From Parelaphostrongylus tenuis (Eukaryota; Nematoda; Chromadorea; Rhabditida; Metastrongylidae), in contig JAHQIW010005317.1 of the NCBI GenBank assembly GCA_019055375.1, positions 372,001-436,000 on the forward strand: a DNA stretch of 64,000 bases, in the 5' to 3' direction. Below the pieces are notes generated by a model. That model was not told where the DNA came from. It made no database searches and saw only the letters and a list, made by a program, of their open reading frames with translations. Below, one piece after another: positions 25,201-31,850 of the stretch. Numbering within the stretch: the first letter of the stretch is position 1; the number at the start of each line of letters is the position of its first letter. The position numbers were made by a program, and so were the translations under genes.

Positions 25201-27949
25201 AAAAGAAACTGAGAAGAAAACAGGGCATCGGGCGTTGTTTGACATAGTCAAGCAAAGCTCTTACGATCAGGTTTGCCTGTCTTAATCATTGAAAGCAATT
25301 ATGGTCTGCAAAAATAGCTATTTGAATAGACTCTAATTAGCTTTAAAAAGCAAGATTAAGGCAGTTTTTGGGTTATCGCATGGCATTGTGCTCAGTAAGC
25401 TCATTATTGACTGATTACTAGAATTGGGATAGATGAATGTCGGAAATCATTGTACTTCACTTATTAAGCGAGATTTGATAAATTAATTTGAATGTGCTAT
25501 TTGAAAAAAAAACTCACGAAGTGGTTTCCTGCTTAATGATGCTTTTAATGAAAGCCCTCTTTATTTAGAAATCATGGTGTTTTCTCCACTCAAAAGTTCA
25601 TAGCAAGCATTTGTTTAGCTTGATTACCTTGACTACTTTGTCGTTATATATGGTTGGTGCAAAAGTAAGTGCGGGGATAGACCGTGTTAAAACCGCTATT
25701 ACTTTTGCGGTCCGCTTCAAGCAGAGAGATTATTTGAATAGCCGAGGTTAAGTTCTTCTGCAACACCTCATATAGTTTTGAGGGGTTCACCTTGGACGAT
25801 TTTCTTCATGATTTCTGACGACTTCTCGTGGCTGGCCACCGCCTTCGTCATTTTCTTGGATCTCGCCTCTTTATAAAATATCTCAAACCACGATTTCACT
25901 GTGCGTTGGTTAGTAGTTCTTTGGTCAAATGCGTGATTGATGTGTCAAGTTATCTCTGTTGCTTTATGATCCAGTTTGAACTCGAATAAGAGAATCGCTG
26001 TTAATTGCTTGTTGTCTGTTATCCTTTCCATAGTCTAAATTGAAAATATGAAGTAAACAGCTAGTAGTACCAGCAATAAAACATAAAGCGAGAAACCCAT
26101 TGAGATTATGTATGTCTTAGCAAATTTGATCAAGAAAATACTCCAATATTTGTTTTGCTTTTTCAACGAAGCAACTTCGTTTTGCGGTTGTCTTCAGACT
26201 ATTATTATCATTCTTTTATGACCCTACATGTTTTTGTTTGAATATGTTTTTTGCTATCCTATTCTGCTCTTGTGATCAATCCAATTCAACGATTTATTTG
26301 TTGTTGAAGGTTTGATATGCCGTCATCTGCTTTTCAATCTCGGGTTCTGTCTGCCTGAACAAACATCAAATTTTCACGGAACTGCTCAATAAAAGTGAAA
26401 GTAAAATCGCTTTTCTGACATGTTTCCTAATGGAAGGGGAAGAGAAAAAACCTCTCACGAATAAAAGATCGCTGCCTAAAAATCGTGCGTATGGCTTTTT
26501 CGTTTTGAAATATGCGCTGTTGTTTAACATATGTCAAATCTTACTGTAGTTGTAATTTGAAAAAAATTCCTGCCACAAAAAAACAAGTGGCTAGTAATTT
26601 TACGAAAATTCACAAGTTAGTGCATTAAATATCATCGATTGATAAGTATATTTGCCATTGCAGGTATTAGCCCTAGAAACACCACTGACCACTCGTGACA
26701 TTATCGTCACTCATGGCCGACTCGGTTGTCTTCAGATTACGAAAGTGAACGGAGTGAATCTACCATTGAGAGAAAATGATTGGTGTGTTCTAAAGCGTTT
26801 TCTAATCTCATCGTCGTTTACAGACGTTATCGAATATCCAGATTCGCCTAATACCTCCGAAAATCTGATTTGTTTTTTGTGAGCTCTGTCACATTTTCAT
26901 AAAACACTTAAATTTTTTATGGCTGCTTTGTCGCCAAGCACAGGCTCAGTATATCTCGATCCTTTCATAAGTTTGTCGATAAAAGAGGAGTTTTACGTTA
27001 GTAAGATTGAACTTATCATAATTTTTTTATTCATTATTTTTGTCTGATCCCTCATCACAATGTTCTTCTTTTTCGACTGTGCGGATCCCAGTACTTCTAG
27101 CATTCAGTTCGTTTTTCGTCTTCTTCTTGAACGGCTTGGAATACTTGTGTTCGTTGAGCGAATCTCGTTGCAATCTCGAGAATAGCCTAGCTGTGGCGTT
27201 CCATAGGGCGTTGTTGTGGACTCCCGAAAAGACTTTGGGGTGGAGCTAGGCTCCAGGCGCGCCGCGACCAGCATCACAACCACTCGGCCACGGTGCCCTA
27301 AGATTGAGCTAAGAGTACGGTAAAAAAATGACTTTATCGAATTATGTAAATCAAAGAAAATTGGTAGAGCCCGTCAATTTTTTGAAAAAAGTAGTGCGTA
27401 GGGCATTATTTTCAGTCTTCTTGAGATCAACGACTGTCCTGGCGAACAATTCAAATCGGCGTTGATGTTGACGAAGTTAATTAGTGACGCAAATGGTGCT
27501 CCGATTCGTTTCGTTGTTCTTCGTATGAAGACTGTCGAACGGATAGAAGATGGTTGGTGAGTACCAAGAGATTACTACTCTTTTTAACTTGTTCGTTTCA
27601 CTTTTTAGCTGAGAAATGCAAGGAGTATAACAAGTTGTGCACTTAGTTTCTCAAAGTGTCGCTCATTATCAGGAATGTCTCATTATGCAGACGTCAATTC
27701 TCGTTCAAATCTCATGCTTTTCACTTCACTTTCTTATTTCTAATACATTCCACTTTACCTACTTACTTAATTAAAACGGTCCGTTTTCACGAAATGTGCG
27801 GACCTCGGCACATTTTAAATTTTCAATTTACTTTTCACTTTACGCCTATTTATTATGTTCTCGCATTTTTTGTATTTAACCGATGTTTCTCCAGAAACGA
27901 GACATCAAGCAGTGGAGTGTCGTCGTCGCCGCGAAGTCCGAGCGATTGA
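9930..27949 (+). CDS. Gene A: SAM-domain, PDZ-like scaffold protein (multi-exon)
   Basis: I assembled the gene from exons at 9927-10024, 12996-13065, 19878-20050, 20799-20961, 22794-22991, 23879-24002, 24217-24277 (tentative), 26664-26782, 27416-27556 and a last exon at or after 27895. The product starts MVESRWRSNEVSYADRYSYE and is Tyr/Arg-rich. A 14-proline run follows, then a Ser/Arg segment (SRSGRSKSETAVPR-like), an RKSCPDLE motif and a basic stretch. The SAM domain begins EWALDDVLLWLQACNLDD. The C-terminal part carries ITKVNGVNL and LLEINDCPGE, PDZ-like phrases. Proline-rich plus SAM plus PDZ-like suggests a cytoplasmic adaptor at membranes or the cytoskeleton; that is inference. Phase agrees at most junctions. 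It does not yet agree between the SAM and PDZ-like exons, nor cleanly into the last exon. I cannot name the orthologue. Confidence 0.6.
10025..12995. other. Gene A intron 1
   Basis: Contains a GGT/GAT-rich triplet patch at about 10,880-10,930, a 124-codon open frame at 10,967-11,341 with no recognisable product, and a (TA)n microsatellite at 12,523-12,544. A TTTAG-bounded 24-bp segment at 10,483-10,506 could be a microexon but would not restore frame to the next exon. Confidence 0.45.
12523..12544. repeat. (AT)n microsatellite
   Basis: Uninterrupted alternating AT dinucleotides, 22 bp, within gene A intron 1. Confidence 0.9.
12996..13065 (+). CDS. Gene A exon 2 (70 bp)
   Basis: TTTTGCAG|ATATCG acceptor and CCTGAG|gtacgt donor bound 70 bp. 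With the AG left by exon 1 it reads R-YRPSPGHHHCPPQMLLRTRQ-FPE and ends in phase 0. This is the phase needed by the proline-rich exon at 19,878, which would otherwise hit a stop. The phase fit is the main evidence. The overlapping reverse frame is also open, so I keep some doubt. Confidence 0.55.
14374..14516 (-). repeat. SINE-like fragment inside a 19-bp perfect inverted repeat
   Basis: ccgataatgttgagtgata (14,376-14,394) recurs as its exact reverse complement at about 14,496-14,514. Between them lies gacgggagtcaaacccgcac, a tRNA B-box-like stretch on the reverse strand, similar to the SINE heads at 43.98 and 51.55 kb. Confidence 0.5.
14540..15030. repeat. Foldback element related to the 4.78-kb element
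   Basis: The left part (14,540-14,665) carries gcttcttcaaagcc, ccgagccggcgcttcacagtc and ggatcttcttcgaag. The right part (14,930-15,030) carries ttcgaagaagatccgat, catcggctcggatcaagcac and tctgaagatgatgaaacg as the inverted counterparts. Both ends retain decayed versions of the CTGAAGA...GAAA core. Confidence 0.5.
15715..15877 (-). CDS. Candidate exon of a nested reverse-strand gene
   Basis: On the reverse strand, AAAAATAG|ATTTG looks like an acceptor and GTCGTC|gtaagc like a good donor. Between them the 163 bp encode FVEELMETAKKKTSPTSTNV and onward to ALFRRGIFVV without a stop. The composition is protein-like, with mixed charged and hydrophobic blocks. I do not recognise it. It would be nested in intron 2 of gene A, a common arrangement in nematodes. 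No matched neighbouring exon is proven; the nearest candidate is the ORF at 16.6 kb. Confidence 0.28.
16606..16752 (-). CDS. Candidate signal-peptide ORF, reverse strand
   Basis: The reverse-strand ATG gives MERILAVLIIYLFSENTVLA, which looks like a secretion signal, followed by about 30 residues ending PPFPWNFQ at a TTTCAG|gttaat donor-like point. The frame continues 13 codons to a stop if unspliced. Together with the exon at 15.7 kb it could mark a nested secreted protein, but the phase does not join directly (phase 0 against a need for two bases), so another exon would be required. Confidence 0.2.
17988..18012 (+). ncRNA. Hammerhead-like catalytic core, copy 2
   Basis: CTGAAGA, A, stem GGCGA / TCGCC closed by AG, then GAAAA, then GTCTGCC. 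It is preceded by tccaggca, like the other intact copies. The cleavage strand is not located. Confidence 0.45.
19060..19370. repeat. Alternating purine-pyrimidine (TG/TA/CA) tract with (AT)n core
   Basis: About 300 bp dominated by tgtgtg, tgta and catg steps with an uninterrupted (AT)n run at 19,244-19,272. All six frames are affected by the low complexity, which yields long spurious ORFs on both strands. Such tracts can adopt Z-form or cruciform structures; that is general knowledge, not something shown here. Confidence 0.85.
19617..19811 (-). CDS. Unrecognised 64-codon ORF, reverse strand
   Basis: A complete ATG-to-stop frame starts MSTNAFKFFASIILENPDCS and ends rich in Phe, Asp and Lys. 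The translation looks protein-like and amphipathic. The opposite strand is also open over the same bases, no homology is recognised, and it lies just upstream of gene A exon 3. It may be chance. Confidence 0.15.
   Translation of the reverse strand: MSTNAFKFFASIILENPDCSKINRLLSGYKSMPRSCRSLLELFIRDFIDKLISRFKDFVTDKIN
19878..20050 (+). CDS. Gene A exon 3: polyproline segment
   Basis: TTTTAG|GTAGCC acceptor and AAAAGG|gtgagc donor. It encodes VAGIYGYEEQPALRRFTRYT, then METPPSAPSSAPQ, 14 consecutive prolines and SSTAFSK, leaving GG. The proline run (CCA/CCG codons) is a likely ligand for SH3, WW or EVH1 domains. The run is a trinucleotide repeat and probably length-variable. The outgoing phase matches exon 4. 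Confidence 0.75.
20051..20798. other. Gene A intron 3
   Basis: A + strand open frame at 20,143-20,421 has no exon boundaries that keep phase between the flanking exons. Nothing else is recognised. Confidence 0.5.
20799..20961 (+). CDS. Gene A exon 4
   Basis: CATTTAG|GGACGATCG acceptor. With the incoming GG it reads G-DDRPVSMNLEARSGRSKSET and then IRIPVKIQRTVEEDPK and MTPESTN. It is rich in Ser, Arg and Glu, as in disordered scaffold linkers. The donor AAC|gtcttt is weak. Alternatives in the same phase are CCG|gttaag at about 20,896 or ACA|gtggaa at about 20,911, so the 3' end is uncertain. Confidence 0.65.
20962..22793. other. Gene A intron 4
   Basis: Short open frames at 21,085-21,405 on + and 20,983-21,201 on - are unconvincing. 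No repeat family is recognised. Confidence 0.45.
22794..22991 (+). CDS. Gene A exon 5: basic segment
   Basis: Acceptor GCGTAG|CTTTAT and donor GTTGAG|gtcaga give 198 bp in phase 0 on both sides. The exon encodes LYNPIANSTLLLPNYMLLSN, then RKSCPDLEVATALPPSSDN and a strongly basic run (RCQRKRNRRAKEKMKEACWRR). RKSCPDLE resembles a phosphoserine motif. The basic run could bind membrane or RNA or act as a nuclear signal. It leads straight into the SAM exon in frame. Confidence 0.7.
22992..23878. other. Gene A intron 5
   Basis: AT-rich. It contains a short internal duplication: 'gatatctctctatggtactgtctgctcaaatctgatttttt' is repeated in slightly altered form about 45 bp later (23,716-23,800). No exon seen. 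Confidence 0.5.
23879..24002 (+). CDS. Gene A exon 6: SAM domain, N-terminal part
   Basis: TTATAG|GAATGG acceptor and a consensus donor CTCT|gtaagt. It encodes EWALDDVLLWLQACNLDD, then IGYDLRGTDLLSWDHQCL. This is the classic SAM pattern: W at helix 1, V-x-x-W-L, then the helix 2-4 core with G-x-D-L-L. SAM domains mediate homo- or hetero-oligomerisation. One base (T) carries over. The exon is joined in phase to exon 5. Confidence 0.88.
24217..24277 (+). CDS. Gene A exon 7 (tentative): SAM C-terminal helix
   Basis: Acceptor TCTGATAG|CAAAAC. With the T from exon 6 it reads S-KLQRRRLMNLDLELLRALL, which resembles the long basic last helix of a SAM domain. A possible donor is TTGAA|gtgctc. A second frame is also open here (KTSTEAPDEPRSRIVTSAIE) and would join the next exon in phase 0 but not the SAM exon, so the true boundaries are unresolved. 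Confidence 0.4.
24660..25110. repeat. Dispersed repeat family G, copy 3
   Basis: Contains 'cccaaatttcgacaatgct' at the left and 'taacgaaaatcgcgcgcctc' then 'caactgcc' at the right, in the same order as at 5.88-6.42 kb. No coding capacity. Confidence 0.55.
25654..26031 (-). mobile_element. Mariner remnant with MADE1/Hsmar1-type terminal repeat
   Basis: The end reads TTGGTGCAAAAGTAAGTGCG (25,654-25,673), close to the Hsmar1/MADE1 terminal repeat TTGGTGCAAAAGTAATTGCG. A subterminal inverted TTACTTTTGC lies at 25,699-25,708. On the reverse strand, from an ATG at 26,031, the first ~100 residues of a mariner transposase are visible: MERITDNKQLTAILLFEFKL, then NQRTVKSWFEIFYKEARSKK (HTH region) and GVAEELNL. 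There are in-frame stops after EIT and KTI. The catalytic half and the other terminus are missing. Certainly non-functional. Confidence 0.85.
26664..26782 (+). CDS. Gene A PDZ-like exon 1
   Basis: TTGCAG|GTATTAG acceptor and GATTG|gtgtgt donor. It encodes VLALETPLTTRDIIVTHGRL, then GCLQITKVNGVNLPLREND. The I-x-x-V-N-G-V phrase is like the strand following the carboxylate-binding loop of PDZ domains, though no clear GLGF loop is visible. It leaves TG, which fits the next exon. Confidence 0.72.
27040..27310 (-). repeat. tRNA-Ser/Leu-derived SINE-like family C, copy 1
   Basis: The reverse strand starts ggcaccgtggccgagtggtt, a tRNA A box of Ser/Leu type. A body follows with 'tccggcagtcaacaac'-like and 'ctatggaac.ccat' blocks and ends near 'tgggatccgcacagt'. 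Other copies lie at 42.19-42.44 kb (same orientation) and 37.49-37.72 and 57.31-57.55 kb (opposite). It sits in a gene A intron, between the two PDZ-like exons. Confidence 0.65.
27416..27556 (+). CDS. Gene A PDZ-like exon 2
   Basis: TTTTCAG|TCTTCTTG acceptor and GGTTG|gtgagt donor give 141 bp. With TG from the previous exon it reads C-LLEINDCPGEQFKSALMLTK, then SDANGAPIRFVVLRMKTVER and IEDG. A helix (FKSALMLTKLI) followed by a β-strand (PIRFVVLRM) is the expected end of a PDZ fold. It leaves TG. Confidence 0.8.
27895..27949 (+). CDS. Gene A last exon (boundaries uncertain)
   Basis: TTCTCCAG|AAACGAG is a good acceptor, and one frame ends ETSSSGVSSSPRSPSD with TGA at 27,947-27,949, a plausible disordered tail. 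Joining it directly to the TG left at 27,556 would make TGA. Either a later acceptor is used (CATCAAG|CAGTGG restores the same frame), or another exon intervenes, or a second frame is used. Two other frames are open across this exon, one as far as about 28,022. Confidence 0.4.
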
Positions 27950-29150
27950 GAGAGGGCCTTCTCCGTCGGCGAGAAGTGTAAATTTCATCTGCGACGGTCC
28001 TCAACAATGTAGTCGTTTGTAAAACATCTTTAGAGTAGATTTATCATATTTTCCCAAAGCTTTTTAGAAATTTTCAAGCTTAAATTATCTATCACATTCA
28101 TGAAATTCTGATAATAGTGTCGTGCTTAGCTAGCCTTTATCTGTCAAATCCAAAGTTGATTCTTACCGATGTCGATGTCCGTGAACTATTTTCTTCATTT
28201 CTAAAGTGGGAAATGCTTATGTATTAATTTTACTGGGTTATGATGAGCTTGGGTTTCTTCTGGTCGCATCACCAAAGTCAAACTTTTCTATAATGAGCAG
28301 AAGCTTCGCAAGTGATAATGTCACTATATTCATGATTCAGAACACGCAAAAGTATTTTCGATTATCGAAATCATACGGCTGCTTGTTAATGGCATATCCA
28401 TCAAAATATCGTAAGTAATGTGTTGAGTCCAAGAATTTTTGTAGAAAACGCAGAAGGTTTTGTTCGAAACTTTTTTTTTTTGTCATTGTTAAGATTCTCA
28501 TCTCTCGAATCGACGAAGTACGTCTTGTATGGCCATCTGCTTAAGTGTTGTTCATGCGTGGTACTACTCGTTTTCATCTGTGTTTTTTCTTGTATTGTAT
28601 ACGATTCATATTACAAAAATGATTCAATTTGCTTGTAAATATGAAAATGTTCCATCGAAATTCTAATGCCAAAGCTTCTGCGTCATGTTTGCTTAGTTTG
28701 TGATGTGTCGAATTTGTCCAGTGAATGAATGTCAACTGAGCGTTTTTTTTTTGCACTTATCACGTCTATAAAAGAGCAATCAATACTAATCGACATCGAA
28801 AATAAGCACCGAAATACGGTCTCAAAACGCCAGGGAAGGAGATCGAACTAGAATCCTTCTTCCCGATGACCGGCACCACTAACCCCTTGCACTACGGACT
28901 GGCCGCGAGTGAGCACACGATGCATAGATCGTAACAAAACAATAACCCTTTGAGTTCTGCGTGTATCACATATGATGCACCGATTGCCGCGACGCGTGCG
29001 AGAGGTTCGCGTTGACGCGCGTCCTGCCTTCTACCCATCCTCTCCCCATTATCGTGCTTAAATGATGAAACGTCACAGAAAGACCTCTAATCTAACGGAT
29101 TTTTGATAATAATAGCTCCAATGTTTAGAAAATTTTTTTATGTTTAGGGG
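27950..29150. other. Downstream of gene A
   Basis: A + frame at 28,206-28,418 and another at 28,420-28,638 are unrecognised. No clear AATAAA signal is seen just after gene A. One SINE head lies at 28.84-28.93 kb. Confidence 0.4.
28840..28925 (-). repeat. tRNA-derived SINE head
   Basis: The reverse strand reads ggccagtccgtagtgcaagg (A-box-like), then about 40 bp later ggattctagttcgatctcc (B-box-like). The stems do not close into a proper cloverleaf, so this is not called as a tRNA gene. Confidence 0.45.
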
Positions 29151-29260
29151 CGCCTGTCTAGCACTTAAACCTCACAAACGGCTCAAAACATGTTATATCA
29201 TTATCAGACTAATATTGTTTTTGAGCGAGGCCTATATAAAAGCGGTCGAATGGAGAACCG
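29150..29260 (-). repeat. Family D fragment, inverted
   Basis: The left part is the reverse complement of the 58.12-kb copy (gatataacatgttttgagc.gtt.gtgaggt). The right part reads ttttgagcg.ggcctatataaaagcggtcgaatgg, the family edge seen at 58.31 kb. Confidence 0.5.
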
Positions 29261-29439
29261 CAAAAGCAATTCATTCAATAGAGGAATAATTACGTCTATT
29301 AGATCAGCAACTATAACAGTAAATAAAATGTCTGCAACAGGTTCTCAAAATTGCCTCCTTCGCCTTCTACACATTCACGAATTGGCTTGCGATTATTTTC
29401 ATTGATGCTCGGACACGTTTATATCGTATTTTCTTCCCA

Positions 29440-30520
29440 AGCAGATGTCAAAGTCGTTTTATGCGCATCAACGGTAGTCTACCGAGTGACCAAGATTTCT
29501 TACTTCATTACGGACCACACGGAGTAATCCATCGGATTGAGATCCGGCAGGTTTAACCGCCCATTGTCTCTGCCCACAAAAGCCTGGGAACTGCTCTTGA
29601 CAGATGCCGATCGGTGAACGAGCCGAATGCGCAAGAGCCTAGCCCTGTTAAAGGGTAAGTCCCTCGGCGCCAAAGTGTTGAGTAGTCTAATGATTTACGG
29701 ATTGCGTTGGACTGGCAACAGATCTTCTAATTCCAAAAAAAGAATGATTTAAGCTCAAAAAAGGGGTTGGTAAGCCCAGGGTCATACACCGGTGTTTCGG
29801 AGGTTCGTCCTCCTCATCAGTGACCCCCGCCCCACATTCAGCCCTGCATTGAAGCAAGGAGGGTGGCGTATGTGGTGATGGCACAGTGTACTATGACACT
29901 GTACCATCACCACCTCTCAGTCGATAGATTTTTGCTGTTAGATCAAAACTATATCAAAAGATCGACTGTTTTTGAAACCCCCAAAAAAACATTCAATATA
30001 ATTCCAAAAAAAGAATGATTTAAGCTCAAAAAAGGGGTTGGTAAGCCCAGGGTCATACACCGGTGTTTCGGAGGTTCGTCCTCCTCATCAGTGACCCCCG
30101 CCTGAGAGGTGGTGATGGTACAGTGTCATAGTACACTGTGCCATCACCACATACGCCACCCTCCTTGCTTCAATGCAGGGCTGAATGTGGGGCGGGGGTC
30201 ACTGATGAGGAGGACGAACCTCCGAAACACCGGTGTATGACCCTGGGCTTACCAACCCCTTTTTTGAGCTTAAATCATTCTTTTTTTGGAATTATATTGA
30301 ATGTTTTTTTGGGGGTTTCAAAAACAGTCGATCTTTTGATATAGTTTTAGATCTTCTAATGTTTTACGGAGTAGATGAGGTGGTTGGACAACCTTTTCGA
30401 GAGCGGTCCTCAATCCCTCCAATTTCTTTGAAACGTTTGACGGTTCTGTAGACACCTGCTGATTTAAAACCAGTCGACTTCAACAATGTCGGCCGTTTTC
30501 ATTCTCGCCTTGTGCAACTC
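29440..30520 (-). mobile_element. Tc1/mariner-superfamily transposase remnant, split by an insertion
   Basis: Reading the reverse strand, the N-terminal DNA-binding part lies at 30,361-30,515: LHKARMKTADIV, then GVYRTVKRFKEIGGIEDRSRKG. The frame is then interrupted by the palindromic insertion at 29,720-30,360. The catalytic end resumes at 29,440-29,719 with NLPDLNPMDYSVWSVMK, the SPDLNP-D-Y-S-W signature, and a tail of the expected type. Internal sequence between the two parts is also missing and stops are present. A dead copy that predates the insertion. Confidence 0.75.
29720..30360. mobile_element. Compound palindromic element with a 12-bp flanking repeat
   Basis: The sequence is flanked by agatcttctaat at 29,720-29,731 and 30,349-30,360, a likely target duplication. 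The interior is made of inverted modules. The block at 29,732-29,920 is repeated as its reverse complement at about 30,103-30,291. A second arm at about 29,937-30,102 is the reverse complement of 30,193-30,347. Identical short ORFs on opposite strands within it are by-products. No transposase is encoded. Probably a foldback/MITE that suffered an internal inversion or nested self-insertion. Confidence 0.75.
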
Positions 30521-30641
30521 AACTACTGCGATACATGTGCTCTCTATAAACCTCGGCATAATCAATTGATATATGAAAATCGAGAAAACTTATCTTGATT
30601 AGCAGACGTGAGCTTGATACAGTAGTCGTAGCTATTCGGCT

Positions 30642-30664
30642 GACGATTCGGCGACCTTCTTCAG
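30642..30664 (-). ncRNA. Hammerhead-like core, decayed copy
   Basis: The reverse strand reads CTGAAGAAGGTCGCCGAATCGTC: one stem strand is shortened, and GAAA has become GAAT. It is the left-arm counterpart of the intact copy at 31,444. Confidence 0.3.
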
Positions 30665-30911
30665 AGCCTGGGCGTATGTAGTATTAGTCTATTTGGATGA
30701 TTCCGATGGTCTTATTTATATGCTGCCTAGGTCAAGTTAGAAGAAACGAAGAAAGGGCGCGAGATCTCGTGTGATGGTGACGCACTCGTCCTTCCGGTTC
30801 ATTTTGGGGTTTTGGGCGTTTATCTAAAGTGCCTCAAGAGTTTTGCGCTTGGATGTTTTTGATTCCTGCGCTAGGATTGTGACAGTCACATCAGAATCCT
30901 TGTTGATGTGT

Positions 30912-31390
30912 TGTTGGTAGTTATTGAAATCCCACCTTCCACCCTACGCCAACAGCTGATCCGCAATAGACTTTATGATCGATTGCGCAACACCAATAAC
31001 TGTATGATCTGCCCTAACGGAAAAGAGGGGGATTGTATGAGATCGGGCACAATTTATTCGCTAACATATGTAAGACATGCAGAGAAGAATATGTAGGCGA
31101 AACGGGGTAAACCACTTTCCATCCTCATAAAAGAACATCTAGATAGTAAATCTGAAATAGATAAAACCAAACCTTTAGGCTTACATACGGCACAAAACCA
31201 CAGCAATAATGATTTTGATGTGACTGTCACAATCCTAGCGCAGGATTGAAAACATCCAGGCGCAAAACTCTTGAGGCACTTTGGATGAACGCCAGAAACG
31301 AAATGAACCGGAAGGACGAGTGCGTCACCATCACACGAGATCTCGCGCCCTTCCTTCGTTTGATGTTCTAACTTGACCTAGGCAGCATGT
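30912..31390 (+). pseudogene. Penelope-like ORF fragment, GIY-YIG endonuclease end
   Basis: Encodes EIPPSTLRQQLIRNRLYDRL, then NCMICPNGKEGDCMRSGTIY and, after a frameshift near 31,070, TCREEYVGETG. These are the CxxC-type linker and the GIY-YIG core (Y-x-G-x-T) of Penelope-like elements. It then continues IKEHLDSKSEIDKTKPLGLH, DFDVTVTILAQ and, after a stop and another frame change, RRKTLEALWMNARNEMNRKD. The reverse transcriptase is absent here; a possible RT scrap lies at 40.7 kb. Multiple frameshifts and stops make it a pseudogene. Confidence 0.78.
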
Positions 31391-31443
31391 AAATAAGACC
31401 ATCCGAATCATTCAAATAGACTAATACTACATACGCCCAGGAT

Positions 31444-31467
31444 CTGAAGAAGGCGGGTCGCCGAAAC
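31444..31467 (+). ncRNA. Hammerhead-like catalytic core, copy 3
   Basis: CTGAAGA, A, perfect stem GGCG / CGCC with loop GGT, then GAAAC, then GTCAGCC; preceded by cccaggat. It lies just after the Penelope-like coding end. Penelope-like elements are known to carry hammerhead motifs in their terminal regions. Confidence 0.5.
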
Positions 31468-31769
31468 GTCAGCCGAATTGCTACGACTACTGTACCAACC
31501 TCGCGTCAGCTAATCCATGCCATTGCATGTCAGATTCTGTCAGACAAGTTCTCCCGATTTTCATATACCAATAAAAAAAGCATTATACCAGTGCTATAAT
31601 TAGCAAAGTATGGATTTGGTAAGACTTTTCTCGCATCTGTGTATTGCTTTAAACTACTGAAATACTTGAAGGGCACGAAAAAGAAAATTGAAATACACCC
31701 AGTGGGAAGAGTGATGTGCAAAACTTTTTACGTTAGTTAGGATTTAATCCTACTGATGCGCGGTTGTTT

Positions 31770-31850
31770 TATTTGCAAAGTTTTGCACACTCTTCTCAAT
31801 GGGTATACTATAACATCATACCACCGCTAAAGGCGGTCAAATAAAAAGAA
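31770..31850 (+). repeat. SINE family E fragment
   Basis: ttgcacactcttctcaatgg, then taacatcataccaccgctaa and ggcggtcaaataaa, the tail shared (inverted) with the 43.91-44.10-kb copy. Confidence 0.5.

Larger units (their letters stand above)
24303..26663. other. Gene A intron between SAM and PDZ-like parts
   Basis: Holds a family G repeat (24.66-25.11 kb) and a decayed reverse-strand mariner (25.65-26.03 kb). One further exon of length 1 mod 3 would be needed to make the flanking exons agree in phase; I could not find it. Confidence 0.45.
30590..31525. mobile_element. Penelope-like retroelement 3' ends in inverted arrangement
   Basis: Arms of about 300 bp (30,590-30,900 and 31,215-31,525) are near-identical reverse complements. 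Each encodes the same terminal peptide, with KTLEAL and NRKDECVTITRDLAPFLR, followed by a conserved untranslated end carrying the CTGAAGA...GAAA core. The 315-bp centre belongs to the right-hand (+) copy and encodes the GIY-YIG end. Paired, oppositely oriented, truncated copies are a known hallmark of Penelope-like insertion. Confidence 0.75.

Noticed and set aside
29687..30344. Identical short ORFs on opposite strands (PSPHTPPSLLQCRAECG...)
   Set aside because: They are the two arms of the compound palindrome, not a duplicated gene.
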